Position numbers and translations under genes: made by a program. This document shows, in pieces, positions 27,435 to 36,271 of a stretch of 64,000 nt of DNA. The notes beneath the pieces were generated by a model. It had not been told where the DNA came from and did not search any database. It worked only from the letters and a program-made list of their open reading frames with translations. Where the stretch lies: contig NZ_CP187926.1 in NCBI RefSeq assembly GCF_049933045.1, forward strand, positions 1,054,001 to 1,118,000, given 5' to 3'. The first letter of the stretch is position 1; each line of letters starts with the position of its first letter. The stretch comes from Pseudocolwellia sp049933045 (lineage in GTDB: Bacteria; Pseudomonadota; Gammaproteobacteria; Enterobacterales; Alteromonadaceae).

Positions 27435-28193
27435 GTGGATATTATTAACCCTTATGAAGCCGAAGAATTGGTCTCTCAATATATAGATTTTCATTATGGT
27501 GACACTTATTTTGGTGTTGATAACTTTGCCCAAGTCTGTGGCGAAATATGCGGAAGTATTGCTCAAGAGCAAAAGCAGACGGGACGAGCGTTAGATATTG
27601 GCTGTGCTGTGGGTCGTACTAGTTTTGAATTAGCAAAATATTTTGAGAAAGTTGATTCTGTTGATTACTCTCACCAATTTATCACTACAGCTATAGAGCT
27701 AAAAACAAAAGGGTGTAAAGATTATCATGTCAAAACAGAAGGACATTTAGTTGAACATAAAACTGTTCAATTAGCTGATTTAGGTTATACGGAATATGCA
27801 GACAAATGTTCATTCAAACAAGGTGATGCTTGTGATCTTGACGATATGTATAAAGGGTATGATCTTATTTTTGCAGGGAACTTGATTGACCGTCTTCATT
27901 CACCTGAACAATTTTTGTTAAATATTCATTCTCGGTTAAATGTTGGAGGTGTTTTTATCTTAACTTCTCCTTATACCTGGTTAGAAGATTATACAAAAAA
28001 GGAAAACTGGTTAGGTGGTTATCAAAATGCTCATGGCGATGAAATAACGTCACTAGATGGTTTGAAAGAAACGTTAGGTGCGAATTTTGAAATGTTAGAG
28101 GCCCCTAGAGATGTACCTTTTGTTATTCGTGAAACGGCGAGAAAATATCAACATACATTAGCTCAAATGACGATATGGAAACGTATACGTTAA
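27435..28193 (+). CDS. OvoA C-terminal-type methyltransferase (putative mercaptohistidine N-methyltransferase)
   Basis: A 252-residue SAM-dependent methyltransferase. The SAM motif is ALDIGCAVGRTSFELAKYF (about 53-71), followed by VDSVDYSHQFI and the ASP-like GNLIDRLHSPEQFL. The start INPYEAEELVSQYIDFHYGDTYFGV is characteristic of the C-terminal half of OvoA, which N-methylates the thiohistidine to make ovothiol. In many bacteria this domain is fused to, or beside, the sulfoxide synthase; here it stands alone. Start is GTG at 27435 with AGGAT ten bases upstream. Follows metC by 229 bases. Confidence 0.8.
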   Translation: MDIINPYEAEELVSQYIDFHYGDTYFGVDNFAQVCGEICGSIAQEQKQTGRALDIGCAVGRTSFELAKYFEKVDSVDYSHQFITTAIELKTKGCKDYHVKTEGHLVEHKTVQLADLGYTEYADKCSFKQGDACDLDDMYKGYDLIFAGNLIDRLHSPEQFLLNIHSRLNVGGVFILTSPYTWLEDYTKKENWLGGYQNAHGDEITSLDGLKETLGANFEMLEAPRDVPFVIRETARKYQHTLAQMTIWKRIR

Positions 28194-28721
28194 ACGAATT
28201 AATACCTTGAGTTGTTAGTTTATATTTTACATTTCAAAGGTTAAGCTAAGCATTGGTGCTGGTAGGGTTTATCTCCGTGCTAGTGTTTTTCTGTACTGGT
28301 ATTTATATCAGAGCACTTGATTACTTCCCATTTCATTAATGTAAATACAAGTGCCATAACAAATTAATAAATTAAAGGCACTGAATAAAATAAATGGTAA
28401 GTAACTTAAACTCGAGCGAGTCTTTATTCTTCGGTATGGCTAGCTGCTGATAAAATAGGTTTTGGTTTGGACGATACACTTTTAGTGGGTATTGTACTTT
28501 CAAGGGGGGGGATTCATATCGAGTAGTAGTAGGCTTAGAACAATCAGCTACTGCAATTAAATAAGTATTATTCGCCTTCGGATTAACTCCTGAAATTTTG
28601 TATTTAGTTAGCGCTTTTATGTTTTACCTTTAGGGTCGAGAAACTAAGAGGTCTAGAGCTAATAAGGTGCTTATTTATCACCTTATTCTATAAATTATCA
28701 GGCTTTTAACTAGCGAAGCGT
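28194..28721. other. Interval with a possible decayed coding remnant
   Basis: No intact gene. On the minus strand, 28372-28625 is open without a start codon and reads with protein-like composition (e.g. KVYRPNQNLFYQQLAIPKN), interrupted by a C7 run. I do not recognise it; it could be a gene remnant next to the IS200-like element or chance. Confidence 0.3.
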
Positions 28722-29268
28722 AAATCTCGGGGGCTTGCCCCCGTGCTGGATAGTGTATACTGGGGGGACCCCAGTAAATGCTATTCTTCATATGGAACTT
28801 CAAAGAAATACACATCATGTCTTTAGATTAATGTACCACTTTGTGTGGATACCAAAGTATCGACACAAAGTCTTCATTGAACCTTATCGTTCAACAATGA
28901 AAGCAATTATTCAAAAAGTAGGATATGACTACGATATTGATATCGTAGAGTTAGAAATTCCGAGTGACCATATTCATATGGTTATTAGAGGGATCCCTAA
29001 ACAGTCGCCAAGCGATGTTATGCAAATAATTAAAAGTATAACTGCTTGTGAGTTTTTTAGAAGTTATCCTGAAATTAAAAAGCAGTATTTCTGGGGCGGT
29101 AAATTATGGACACAAAGCTTTTTTGTTGAAACGATTGGTAACGCAACAGAAGAAGTTATCAGGAAATATGTTCAAGAACAGTTAATCGAATTAGATGGTA
29201 AAGAAATTAATAGCGATCCACTGAACTTGTTTTGAAACTCGGTCGCTTGCGGCCGAGAATTTTATAAT
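28722..29268 (+). mobile_element. IS200/IS605-type element (tnpA only)
   Basis: A single tyrosine HUH transposase gene is flanked by subterminal hairpins: CGGGGGC/GCCCCCG at 28728-28743 and ACTGGGG/CCCCAGT at 28759-28775 on the left, and CTCGGTCGC/GCGGCCGAG at about 29238-29257 on the right. No terminal inverted repeats or target duplication, as expected for this class. No tnpB. Outer ends are approximate. Confidence 0.75.
28792..29235 (+). CDS. tnpA: IS200-family transposase TnpA
   Basis: A 147-residue Y1 transposase. The start at ATG 28792 matches the family N-terminus (RNTHHVFRLMYHFVWIPKYRHKVF); a longer frame from 28735 would run through the left-end hairpins and is unlikely. The HUH motif is H60-I-H62 in PSDHIHMVI, and the catalytic tyrosine is Y126 in VIRKYVQEQ. 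It appears intact. The hairpin at 28759-28775 just upstream may limit its translation, as known for IS200. Confidence 0.93.
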   Translation: MELQRNTHHVFRLMYHFVWIPKYRHKVFIEPYRSTMKAIIQKVGYDYDIDIVELEIPSDHIHMVIRGIPKQSPSDVMQIIKSITACEFFRSYPEIKKQYFWGGKLWTQSFFVETIGNATEEVIRKYVQEQLIELDGKEINSDPLNLF

Positions 29269-29270
29269 AT

Positions 29271-29467
29271 TTCTGCTATTCGTGAGTCACGCTGGGCGAG
29301 TGTTTACGCGTGAAGATATTATTAATACACTTTATAACCAAGCGTTAGATATGTCGGATCGCAATATAGATAACCATATTAAAAATATACGTAAAAAGAT
29401 AAACCACATTGAAGACGGTTTAAATCCTATTTCTGCTGTTTATGGTGTTGGCTATAAATTTAAATAA
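29271..29467 (+). pseudogene. Truncated OmpR-type response regulator (C-terminal fragment)
   Basis: The last ~65 codons of a winged-helix output domain are present: SHAGRVFTREDIINTLYNQ, DRNIDNHIKNIRKKI and the terminal SAVYGVGYKFK are typical of OmpR/PhoB regulators. The receiver domain and the start are missing; the fragment begins right at the right end of the IS200-like element. No matching N-terminal part was found on the left side, so a deletion accompanied or followed insertion. Confidence 0.8.
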
Positions 29468-29610
29468 ATGAAATAGGGAATTACGTTATATTATTTTGAT
29501 TAAGTAAAGGTTGAACTAAGCAGGACTTGATGAATTTGAGCTGAGAATAATTAGTCATAACTATGCTCAGCTAGTTTATTTTATATATGTTAGGTTTAAC
29601 TTAACTTAGC

Positions 29611-29922
29611 TTAGTTAAACCCATATTGATTGTCACTATGCTGATGTGTATGTTGTGTTTTATCTTTCTCTTCAACGGGCTTAATCAACTGAATAGGCTG
29701 ATTTCTAACACACATAAGTTCATCTGCCATGTATTGACAGGTGCCTAGATAAAGGTCGTTATGACCTCCTTCATATTGACACATTTGTGACTTTTCTTTA
29801 CTCGTACAAGCTTTTACTGCAATTTCATTCAGTGGTCCTGAATGAGCATTAGCTTGTCCTAAGGTAAAAAATAAAGCACTGCATGCTAACAGCGTAAGAG
29901 CTTTTCTAAATTTAATTGTCAT
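29611..29922 (-). CDS. Small exported cysteine-containing protein, function unknown
   Basis: A 103-residue protein with a signal peptide (MTIKFRKALTLLACSALFFTLGQANA) and a short mature part with five cysteines (KACTSKEKSQMCQYEG, GTCQYMADELMCV) and a His-rich tail (THQHSDNQ). The ATG at 29922 is preferred over a frame extending to 29961, because the extension would lie within an inserted repeat element whose end is four bases upstream of this ATG. It precedes no gene on its strand; the YHYH lipoprotein gene lies upstream across the repeat and may once have been joined to it. Confidence 0.65.
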   Translation of the reverse strand: MTIKFRKALTLLACSALFFTLGQANAHSGPLNEIAVKACTSKEKSQMCQYEGGHNDLYLGTCQYMADELMCVRNQPIQLIKPVEEKDKTQHTHQHSDNQYGFN

Positions 29923-29926
29923 AACT

Positions 29927-30159
29927 AACCTGGACTTAGGATAAGCGATTATGCCTAACATTGTTATTTAACCGACTACCGTCGTTGCCTACATGGATGT
30001 AGATACTTAGTTTTTATCGGGAATAAAAAGGCCTTGGTATACGGACTAAATACCAACATTAGGGAAGTAAAAATCATTTAGATAAGTTAACCCTCATAAT
30101 TTAGAGGTAAGGCATTATAAATCTATGCCTTACGAAATCCATCATCCCGAGTTCCGGTT
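29927..30159. repeat. MITE-like element, family 2, copy A
   Basis: A 233-base element with imperfect terminal inverted repeats (AACCTGGACTTAGGATAA and, on the other strand, AACCGGAACTCGGGATGA). It is flanked by a direct AACT duplication (29923-29926 and 30160-30163). Its first half is homologous to copy C, including a CTACATGGATGTAG palindrome at 29989-30002. Inserted immediately upstream of the start codon of the gene at 29611-29922. Confidence 0.82.
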
Positions 30160-30186
30160 AACTAACCTTTTTAGGTGCCTTTTTAT

Positions 30187-31221
30187 CTAGTGGCTATGAC
30201 CTGGAGGAGGTCCTTTCTTTCCATCACCACCACCTGGAGGTCCGCCAGCACTAATTGATTCTCCATGAAGGCAACCAATAAACAGGTTTTCGCTTGGGCT
30301 TGCTGCATGGTAATGGTAACCTCGTGCATCATCAGTATTACCACGACATTCATCCAGTGATTCTTCGTTACCTTGTATATCTTTCATCGCGTAGATGCCA
30401 TAACCATCTACCGCATAACCTATAAGTGGTGCATGACCATCTTTAGATGTTTGAGTATCGGTACATCCTGCTGTGGAATGATAATGATAACCTTGATGTA
30501 AATTAATATGACCACCACAGTCATCAAAAGCAGCAATGGTATAACTACCTAATATAGCTTCTATTGGAGCCGGAGCTGATAACTCAGTTCCGTCAAGCGC
30601 TAAGCCTACAGTTGATACTCTGCCTGTTTCTTCCGCAGGAATAGGTGTTGTTGGAATAAGATAAGTTAAGCTGAAGTCATCTTCAAGATAAGATAATTCA
30701 CACTCTATACAGTTTTGTTTGTATTGTTCTTCTACGTCAGGGCGAGCAGCACCAGAGCAAGATTCTTTAGTTGCTGTATAGCGAATTGTATTGGTTTCTG
30801 CATCGTAAAGTACCCATTTTTCATCACCATAATATTCGTCAAGGCTAAGAATAAATTGTCCTGTTAGATCAACAAGATCACCTTTACCTTCTTTGCTGAA
30901 CCATTTACCTGCGACTTCAGCTCCATCGGTTGTAGTGCGAGGACAAAATGGACCTGGAACTCTACCTGCTGGTGCGCCAGTTGTAATTATTTCATAACAC
31001 GTTGTTTTTGTGCCTTGAGCCGTTTCACAGTCTACAATTTTAGGCGTTTGGCTGAATGCGCCTTGTGAGAAAACAGATAAATCAATGCCTAGATTAGCAG
31101 ATTGTTTAACGGGTTGAGGTGATGCTGAGCTTTCTGCTTTTATTTCGGTATCATTACAGGCTGCTAATACGGAAATGCAAAAAGCAATACCCGTTATTTG
31201 GCTATATTTTAGAAGAGTCAT
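30187..31221 (-). CDS. YHYH-domain lipoprotein
   Basis: A 344-residue secreted lipoprotein with lipobox SVLAAC (C22). Two YHYH motifs are visible (LHQGYHYHSTAGC and ARGYHYHAASP) within the characteristic block GHINLHQGYHYH...GYAVDGYGIYA. The C-terminus is Gly/Pro-rich. YHYH proteins are widespread in marine bacteria; no enzymatic role is established. It ends 27 bases from copy A of repeat family 2. Upstream neighbour is an AraC-type regulator gene. Confidence 0.85.
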   Translation of the reverse strand: MTLLKYSQITGIAFCISVLAACNDTEIKAESSASPQPVKQSANLGIDLSVFSQGAFSQTPKIVDCETAQGTKTTCYEIITTGAPAGRVPGPFCPRTTTDGAEVAGKWFSKEGKGDLVDLTGQFILSLDEYYGDEKWVLYDAETNTIRYTATKESCSGAARPDVEEQYKQNCIECELSYLEDDFSLTYLIPTTPIPAEETGRVSTVGLALDGTELSAPAPIEAILGSYTIAAFDDCGGHINLHQGYHYHSTAGCTDTQTSKDGHAPLIGYAVDGYGIYAMKDIQGNEESLDECRGNTDDARGYHYHAASPSENLFIGCLHGESISAGGPPGGGDGKKGPPPGHSH

Positions 31222-31417
31222 AAATTATGTCCTTGTGATCCAGTATTTGATGGTTCTAATAGTAAGTCAATTAATTATTAAATAAGGATGGGATCTAACA
31301 GACCTGATTAAGAATAAAGCGTTCAGTAGAAATAGTATATAGGTATAAATACTATTACGTATATTAGCAAACTTGTAAGTTTTGCGCGCTTTATAATTGA
31401 TCTTTTTACATATTCGT

Positions 31418-32293
31418 TTATTGAATTGGTAAATAAATATCGGTAACCGCTTCATTTTGATTAACGCTAGGGAACATCTTTACGCGTTCTATAAAACATG
31501 GAAAGTCGCGTAACTTTTTATTACTTTGCGGCAACCAATGGCTGTAGAGTGCGTTTATCAGCTCACCTAAATTATCATCACTTCCAGTGGTTCTTAAAAC
31601 AGCGCAATAGCCCCCTGGAATTTCATCAAGTTCAACACCTTGTTCATTTTCTTTTAGTTTGTTTTCTGCGGTTAAATTTTTTTTTGTGATGTTCGTCGCT
31701 ATATCCAATCGATATTCATCTGCTGGTGTTGTATGCGGATCGTTATGCAAAATATTATAAGTTCTACTTACTCCCGGTGGAGTATGGTGTGCTTTTCGCC
31801 AATCAATAAAGCGCTTAATACTCATATGAAGGTTCTGAGGTGAGCCTTTGTGAGGTAAGCTGGCTATTTTTGTTTTATCAAACCATTGTATTTTGACATC
31901 AGTGACTATTGACGTTTGCATAGATGATTTCCTTCTCGTTATCTTTGGTAAAATAGGCGTCCAATTGGGCGATTTTTTAAATTGTGTTGGTGTTACGTTA
32001 AATATTTTTTTGAATGCTCTAGAAAAAGATTCTGTATTTTCAAAACCTGCATCGAAAGCAATATGAGTGATGGATAAATGATGATGGTAATATATTTGGT
32101 TAGCTGATTTTTTCATTCGTTGTATTTGAATATACTGAAAAACAGGTAAGCCAATTTCTAGGTGGAACAATCGATGAAAGTGATATTTAGATAAATGCTC
32201 AATTTGACAAAGTAAATCTAAAGTTAGTTTCTGATCTAAATGTTGATCGATATACTCGCAGACTTTTTGAAAGGGTACTTTGTTCATATTCAT
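31418..32293 (-). CDS. AraC-family regulator with GyrI-like effector domain
   Basis: A 291-residue regulator. The N-terminal AraC DNA-binding domain (about 8-105) has two helix-turn-helices (LTLDLLCQIEHLSKYHFHRLF and ITHIAFDAGFENTESFSRAFKK). A GyrI/SOUL-like effector domain (about 125-290) follows, with EIPGGYCAVLRTTG and the terminal TDIYLPIQ. This architecture matches Rob/SoxS-like regulators of drug or stress response. The ligand is unknown. Two adjacent starts (32293, 32287). The upstream gap contains repeat copy B beginning 33 bases from the start codon, so promoter architecture may be affected. Confidence 0.88.
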   Translation of the reverse strand: MNMNKVPFQKVCEYIDQHLDQKLTLDLLCQIEHLSKYHFHRLFHLEIGLPVFQYIQIQRMKKSANQIYYHHHLSITHIAFDAGFENTESFSRAFKKIFNVTPTQFKKSPNWTPILPKITRRKSSMQTSIVTDVKIQWFDKTKIASLPHKGSPQNLHMSIKRFIDWRKAHHTPPGVSRTYNILHNDPHTTPADEYRLDIATNITKKNLTAENKLKENEQGVELDEIPGGYCAVLRTTGSDDNLGELINALYSHWLPQSNKKLRDFPCFIERVKMFPSVNQNEAVTDIYLPIQ

Positions 32294-32326
32294 ATAATAT
32301 TGTTCTTTTATTAGGTGTTAATAAGT

Positions 32327-32684
32327 AACCTGAACTCGGTTTAATAGATATTTAACAAATTTAAAAATAAGTAATCATTTTTTAATTGACTCTCTAGCTT
32401 AATAGTTTTTCTTAATTCAAGGCAAATTTCGCGTCAATAGCAAGCCTATTGCAAGTAAATTTAACTCAGAAGTAATACCAAGTTGATTAATTAACTACTC
32501 ATTTTTAACGGTTAAAATTAATAATGACGGCGTTATAAAATTTATAAGTAGAATAACTACTTACTAAATTTTATGCCTTGTAATTATCCATTTTCCCTCA
32601 TGAAAAAGTAGATCACTTAGTTAATCAAATTGGTATAAGGAAAAATAGATGCTAGAGAAACATTTGTTAAGCCGAGTTCAGGTT
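32327..32684. repeat. MITE-like element, family 2, copy B (with nested element)
   Basis: A 358-base element with ends AACCTGAACTCGGTTTAA and, inverted, AACCTGAACTCGGCTTAA (17 of 18 identical). A direct AAGT duplication flanks it (32323-32326 and 32685-32688). The interior contains a second inverted-repeat structure at 32475-32636. Together with flanks it fills most of the 550-base gap between the AraC and phosphatase genes. Confidence 0.85.
32475..32636. repeat. Inverted-repeat element nested in copy B
   Basis: ATACCAAGTTGATTAA at the left pairs imperfectly with TTAATCAAATTGGTAT at the right, enclosing a further inverted repeat (TTATAAGTAG...CTACTTACTA region). Length about 162 bases. Probably a separate small element inserted into the family-2 element. 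Confidence 0.5.
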
Positions 32685-32776
32685 AAGTAGATGTTTTATG
32701 AAACTTGATGATGCCATAAATAATTAAGCCTTACCTGACAGTTCTTGCTATTTAATGCTGTTTTTTAGATATAAAA

Positions 32777-32802
32777 AAAGCTGAATATTTCTATTCAGCT
32801 TT
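32777..32802 (-). terminator. Rho-independent terminator after alkaline phosphatase gene
   Basis: Stem AAAGCTGAAT/ATTCAGCTTT with loop ATTTCT; on the minus strand it is followed by a T-run. It lies about 40 bases past the phosphatase stop at 32844. Confidence 0.85.
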
Positions 32803-32843
32803 TAATTTATTTTCGTTATTTACAAGCTAGCGCTTTTGAATGT

Positions 32844-34250
32844 TTATTTATTATCTAACAAAGTGAATATCTTTTTAGCAATATCAGTATTGTCTTGGTA
32901 GCCATTAAATAAAGCTTTGTTATTACCCATTGCGAAAACAGGTACATCTGCAGCGGTATGTCCTGACGATGTCCAACCTGTAAATGTACGAGCGTTTATA
33001 ACTTCTTTAATCGCTTTGTATAGTTCATTATTAACCGTGAATGGGTCATATTCTTTTCCACTTCTCGCATCTTCGATTCCAGTTACCTCAGCAATTTTAA
33101 TTGCTGTTGCAGTATCGTTTTTCACTGTAATAAGTTTAGATATTTCTTCGTCAGTTAATTCAAAGTTAAACAAAGAATTCGCATATTCAGTGGTGATATC
33201 AACTTTTTCAAGTAGGTTAGCAATTGAATTAGGTGATTGTTTCATTGTTCTTAATACTTTTGGATCCCATTGGAAAACACCATCAACACCTAAAGTAACA
33301 CCACCTGTGCTGTGATCTGCGGTGATAACAACTAGAGTATCAGGATGTTCTTTCACATAAGTCTCTAAGTATTCTAACGTTTTAGCTAAATCATCCATTT
33401 CGCCCATCGCTGAAGCTATATCGTTTGAATGACCAGCCCAATCTATTTGACTACCTTCAATTAAAAGAAAATAACCGTCTTCGTTCTCTAAGTGTTTAGT
33501 GGCTGTTTTAGTCATAGCTGATAAACGATGTTTATTAGTATCGTCTAACGCCCAAGGTAAACCTTTATCACCAAATAAACCTAGAAGAGGTTTGTCTGTT
33601 GAAACACTATCTAGCAATTGGTAACTATCGATGTAATTAAAACCATTGTCTTCAAACTCTTCTACAAGGTTTCTATCTTCTCTGATAAAAAACTTCCAAC
33701 CACCACCAAGATAAAGGTCAGCTTGAATTCCATTATCAATATAACTATCTGCAATCGCATTGTAGTTATATCTGTAATCGTTATGAGATAAATAAGACGC
33801 TGGCGTTGCATGGTTAATTTGTGAAGTAACAACAACACCTGTTTTCATACCAAGACTTTTAGCACGCTCTAATACGGTTTCAACGTTTTGTTTATCCATA
33901 TCAACAGCAACAGCGCCGTTGTAAGTTTTAATAGCACTAGAAAGAGCGGTAGCCGCCGCCGCAGAATCAGTGACATAATTGTGATGCGTATCAGGGTAAG
34001 TACTACTCATACCCACTAAATGTCTATCAAATACCGTGTTTTCAACTCTTGGTGTTGATGGGTCATCTTTAAAGTAGCGATAAGCCGTTGTATAAGTTGG
34101 GCCCATACCATCACCTACAATCATAATAATGTTTTTAGGTGTTGATACCACAGGAGCTGGTTGAACTTCTTGAGTTACAACTTCTTGTGTTTCTTTGCCA
34201 CACGAAATGGTTAAACCAGCAATAGTTAATGCTATTAATATTTTATTCAT
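32844..34250 (-). CDS. Lipoprotein alkaline phosphatase
   Basis: A 468-residue phosphatase of the PhoA superfamily, anchored as a lipoprotein (TISC, C17). Metal and catalytic motifs: D47 in IVGDGMG, nucleophile S96 in VTDSAAAATAL, SQIDWAGHSND, TADHSTGGV and SSGHTAADVPV. It would release phosphate from nucleotides and other monoesters in the periplasm or at the cell surface. It is 28 bases after a secreted nuclease/phosphatase-fold gene and after a RutR-like TetR gene, forming a three-gene operon. No Pho box was seen, so nucleoside-linked rather than phosphate control is inferred. Confidence 0.93.
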   Translation of the reverse strand: MNKILIALTIAGLTISCGKETQEVVTQEVQPAPVVSTPKNIIMIVGDGMGPTYTTAYRYFKDDPSTPRVENTVFDRHLVGMSSTYPDTHHNYVTDSAAAATALSSAIKTYNGAVAVDMDKQNVETVLERAKSLGMKTGVVVTSQINHATPASYLSHNDYRYNYNAIADSYIDNGIQADLYLGGGWKFFIREDRNLVEEFEDNGFNYIDSYQLLDSVSTDKPLLGLFGDKGLPWALDDTNKHRLSAMTKTATKHLENEDGYFLLIEGSQIDWAGHSNDIASAMGEMDDLAKTLEYLETYVKEHPDTLVVITADHSTGGVTLGVDGVFQWDPKVLRTMKQSPNSIANLLEKVDITTEYANSLFNFELTDEEISKLITVKNDTATAIKIAEVTGIEDARSGKEYDPFTVNNELYKAIKEVINARTFTGWTSSGHTAADVPVFAMGNNKALFNGYQDNTDIAKKIFTLLDNK

Positions 34251-34278
34251 TAAAGGTAATCCAATATATTTTTAAAGG

Positions 34279-35472
34279 TTATAGGTTAATATCGACCCAA
34301 ACTAAACGGTGATCTGAAGATGCTGCTCGGTCTTTAACTAACCTAAATTCATCTTCTTTTGGCTGTGGCCAAAATACACCTGAGTTAATTACGGTAATAA
34401 GGTTTTTTGAAGGTAAAACATAATCTGCTCGCATACCCCAATGTGCCGTATGATTCTCACTGTACGGGTTATTTACATTGTGAGCTTTACCACCATTACT
34501 ACGAGGCTTAGTATCTTGGATATTAGGATGCGCTAATAAATTGGTGATACCTTGTTTAATGGCATCGCCATCAACATTTGAAGAGTTTTGGTCGCCCATA
34601 ATAACAAAAGCACTATTAGGTTTTATTCCACCTTTTACGCCTTTGTCGTCGTATAAGTAGTTACTTTTATTTGGTGTTATATAATCGGTCCATAAGCGAA
34701 TTTCGTCGTGGTTACGTTTTCCATTTCTATCTTCAGGTCCATCAAAAACCGGTGGAGTAGGGTGACTTGCTAATATGTGAAGTGTTTTACCGTCAATGGT
34801 TACAGGTATGTCCCAATGAGATTTAGATGATAGTCTGAAATTATTCCAAGCTTCGTCGCTGTACCATGCTTTATTGGTTTTAGGATCAACGGGTTTCAAA
34901 GCGTTTGGCATATCTTTCCATTTAAAGTGTTGGAAAGTTCTAATGTCTTTTTCATTGATTGGATATTTTGATAATAGTGCCATACCAAAATGTCCAGGGA
35001 AGTATCCAAAGCCGTAAGTATCGTTAACGGGGTCGCCACTTATTTTATCGTTATTTAAATCAAATGGAGTTGGTACACCTGTGTTTACAGCACCTTGATA
35101 AAAGTAGGGAAAGTTTATTGCTGTTTGACTATGTTGGCTTTTATTTAAATACTGAGATAAGAATAATTTAATGGCTTGATGAGAGTCATCTTCACGGTCA
35201 AATTCATTTAATAAAATAATATCTGGATTTACACGTTGAATAATTTCAGCAATATTTTTAATTTGTTGATGATTGTTTTTTAATTGCGTACTTAATTCAT
35301 TGCCTTTAACTGAAGGAGTTTGCCCCTTAACATATGGAAGGTAATTTAGCGCTTCCATACTTACATTGAATGTTGCTATACGAAGTTGTTGAAGTGATTG
35401 ATTTTCGTTAGCCATACTTAAACCTGAAGTGAGTAGAGTTACAATAGTTAACAGTAGAGATATTCTTTTCAA
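34279..35472 (-). CDS. Secreted endonuclease/exonuclease/phosphatase-family protein
   Basis: A 397-residue protein with signal peptide (MKRISLLLTIVTLLTSGLSMA) and an EEP (DNase I-like) fold. Conserved active-site segments: RIATFNVSMEAL with the metal-binding Asn, ILLNEFD with the metal-binding Glu, ILASHPTPP, VIMGDQNSSN and the terminal SSDHRLVWVDI (Asp-His pair). The family includes DNases, phosphodiesterases and lipid phosphatases, so substrate is not fixed by sequence. Context (alkaline phosphatase, TetR regulator, TonB receptor, nucleoside salvage) favours nucleic acid or nucleotide breakdown. 23 bases after the regulator gene. Confidence 0.85.
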   Translation of the reverse strand: MKRISLLLTIVTLLTSGLSMANENQSLQQLRIATFNVSMEALNYLPYVKGQTPSVKGNELSTQLKNNHQQIKNIAEIIQRVNPDIILLNEFDREDDSHQAIKLFLSQYLNKSQHSQTAINFPYFYQGAVNTGVPTPFDLNNDKISGDPVNDTYGFGYFPGHFGMALLSKYPINEKDIRTFQHFKWKDMPNALKPVDPKTNKAWYSDEAWNNFRLSSKSHWDIPVTIDGKTLHILASHPTPPVFDGPEDRNGKRNHDEIRLWTDYITPNKSNYLYDDKGVKGGIKPNSAFVIMGDQNSSNVDGDAIKQGITNLLAHPNIQDTKPRSNGGKAHNVNNPYSENHTAHWGMRADYVLPSKNLITVINSGVFWPQPKEDEFRLVKDRAASSDHRLVWVDINL

Positions 35473-35495
35473 TGTTTTTCCTAAATGCTAGAAGA

Positions 35496-36176
35496 TTAGT
35501 CTTTTTTAAGACCACAACCGCGAAGTATAAAATCAGTTAAAAATGCGGTAACACGTTCACAATCTTCATCTTCAAAATCAGCTTGATTCATAACTGTTAA
35601 TATTTGATTGTTAAAATCTGCATAATGCTGAGTGGTAGACCAAATAAGAAAAATCAAATGTACCGGGTCAACATCATTCATCTCACCTTTATCTATCCAA
35701 TGCTGAAACAATGCTGTTTTCTCTCTCACCCACTTACGTAAATAAGTACGAGTAAAATCTTTTAAATGTTGTGCGCCCTGAATGATTTCCATAGCATAAA
35801 TTTTAGAAGCATCAGGTTCTTTAAAAGATAATTGCACTTTTGAAGCTATAAATTTTTCAATAGCAACCGCAGGACCATGATCGGGATCAATATCACCAAT
35901 CGCGTCATCCCACATAGCTAATGTTCTTTCTAACACAGCATGATAAATGTTTTCTTTATTTTTAAAATAATAAAGTACATTCGCTTTAGGCAACTTTGCA
36001 CGATCGGCAATAGCTTGAACTGTCGCACCTTTATAGCCTTGTATTATAAATTCTTCTTGGGCGGCAGCTAATATTTTATCTTGGCTTTTTTCTCTGATAC
36101 TGCCTTGTTTTGTCGTTTTGATGTTCTGCTCATGTTTTTCAAAGTGATTTTGCTTGATATTATTATTATTTTTCAT
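35496..36176 (-). CDS. RutR-like TetR-family regulator
   Basis: A 226-residue TetR repressor. ATG 36176 is preferred to a TTG at 36200; GGAG lies upstream. After a Lys/Asn-rich leader, the HTH spans about 35-80 with GATVQAIADRAKLPKANVLYYFKNKENIY; the recognition helix with N-x-LYYF is like that of RutR, the E. coli pyrimidine regulator. The C-terminal ligand domain (about 90-215) also follows the RutR pattern. RutR-type operators occur at 36272, 36564, 40375 and 56116, before this gene, two TonB receptor units, cdd-deoA and the udk/deoB divergence. A pyrimidine base or nucleoside effector is inferred. Confidence 0.8.
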   Translation of the reverse strand: MKNNNNIKQNHFEKHEQNIKTTKQGSIREKSQDKILAAAQEEFIIQGYKGATVQAIADRAKLPKANVLYYFKNKENIYHAVLERTLAMWDDAIGDIDPDHGPAVAIEKFIASKVQLSFKEPDASKIYAMEIIQGAQHLKDFTRTYLRKWVREKTALFQHWIDKGEMNDVDPVHLIFLIWSTTQHYADFNNQILTVMNQADFEDEDCERVTAFLTDFILRGCGLKKD

Positions 36177-36271
36177 TCTTTTGAATACTCCATTAATCAA
36201 AGTAGTGAATTGAAGACCTTTATTTTTCTTATTATATGACTACTATTAATATATCTATCGATTAAATACAG

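Noticed and set aside
31267..31455. 62-codon frame on the minus strand after the AraC-type gene
   Set aside because: It overlaps the regulator's C-terminus in another frame, is very rich in Ile/Asn/Lys from AT-rich DNA, and has no recognisable features.
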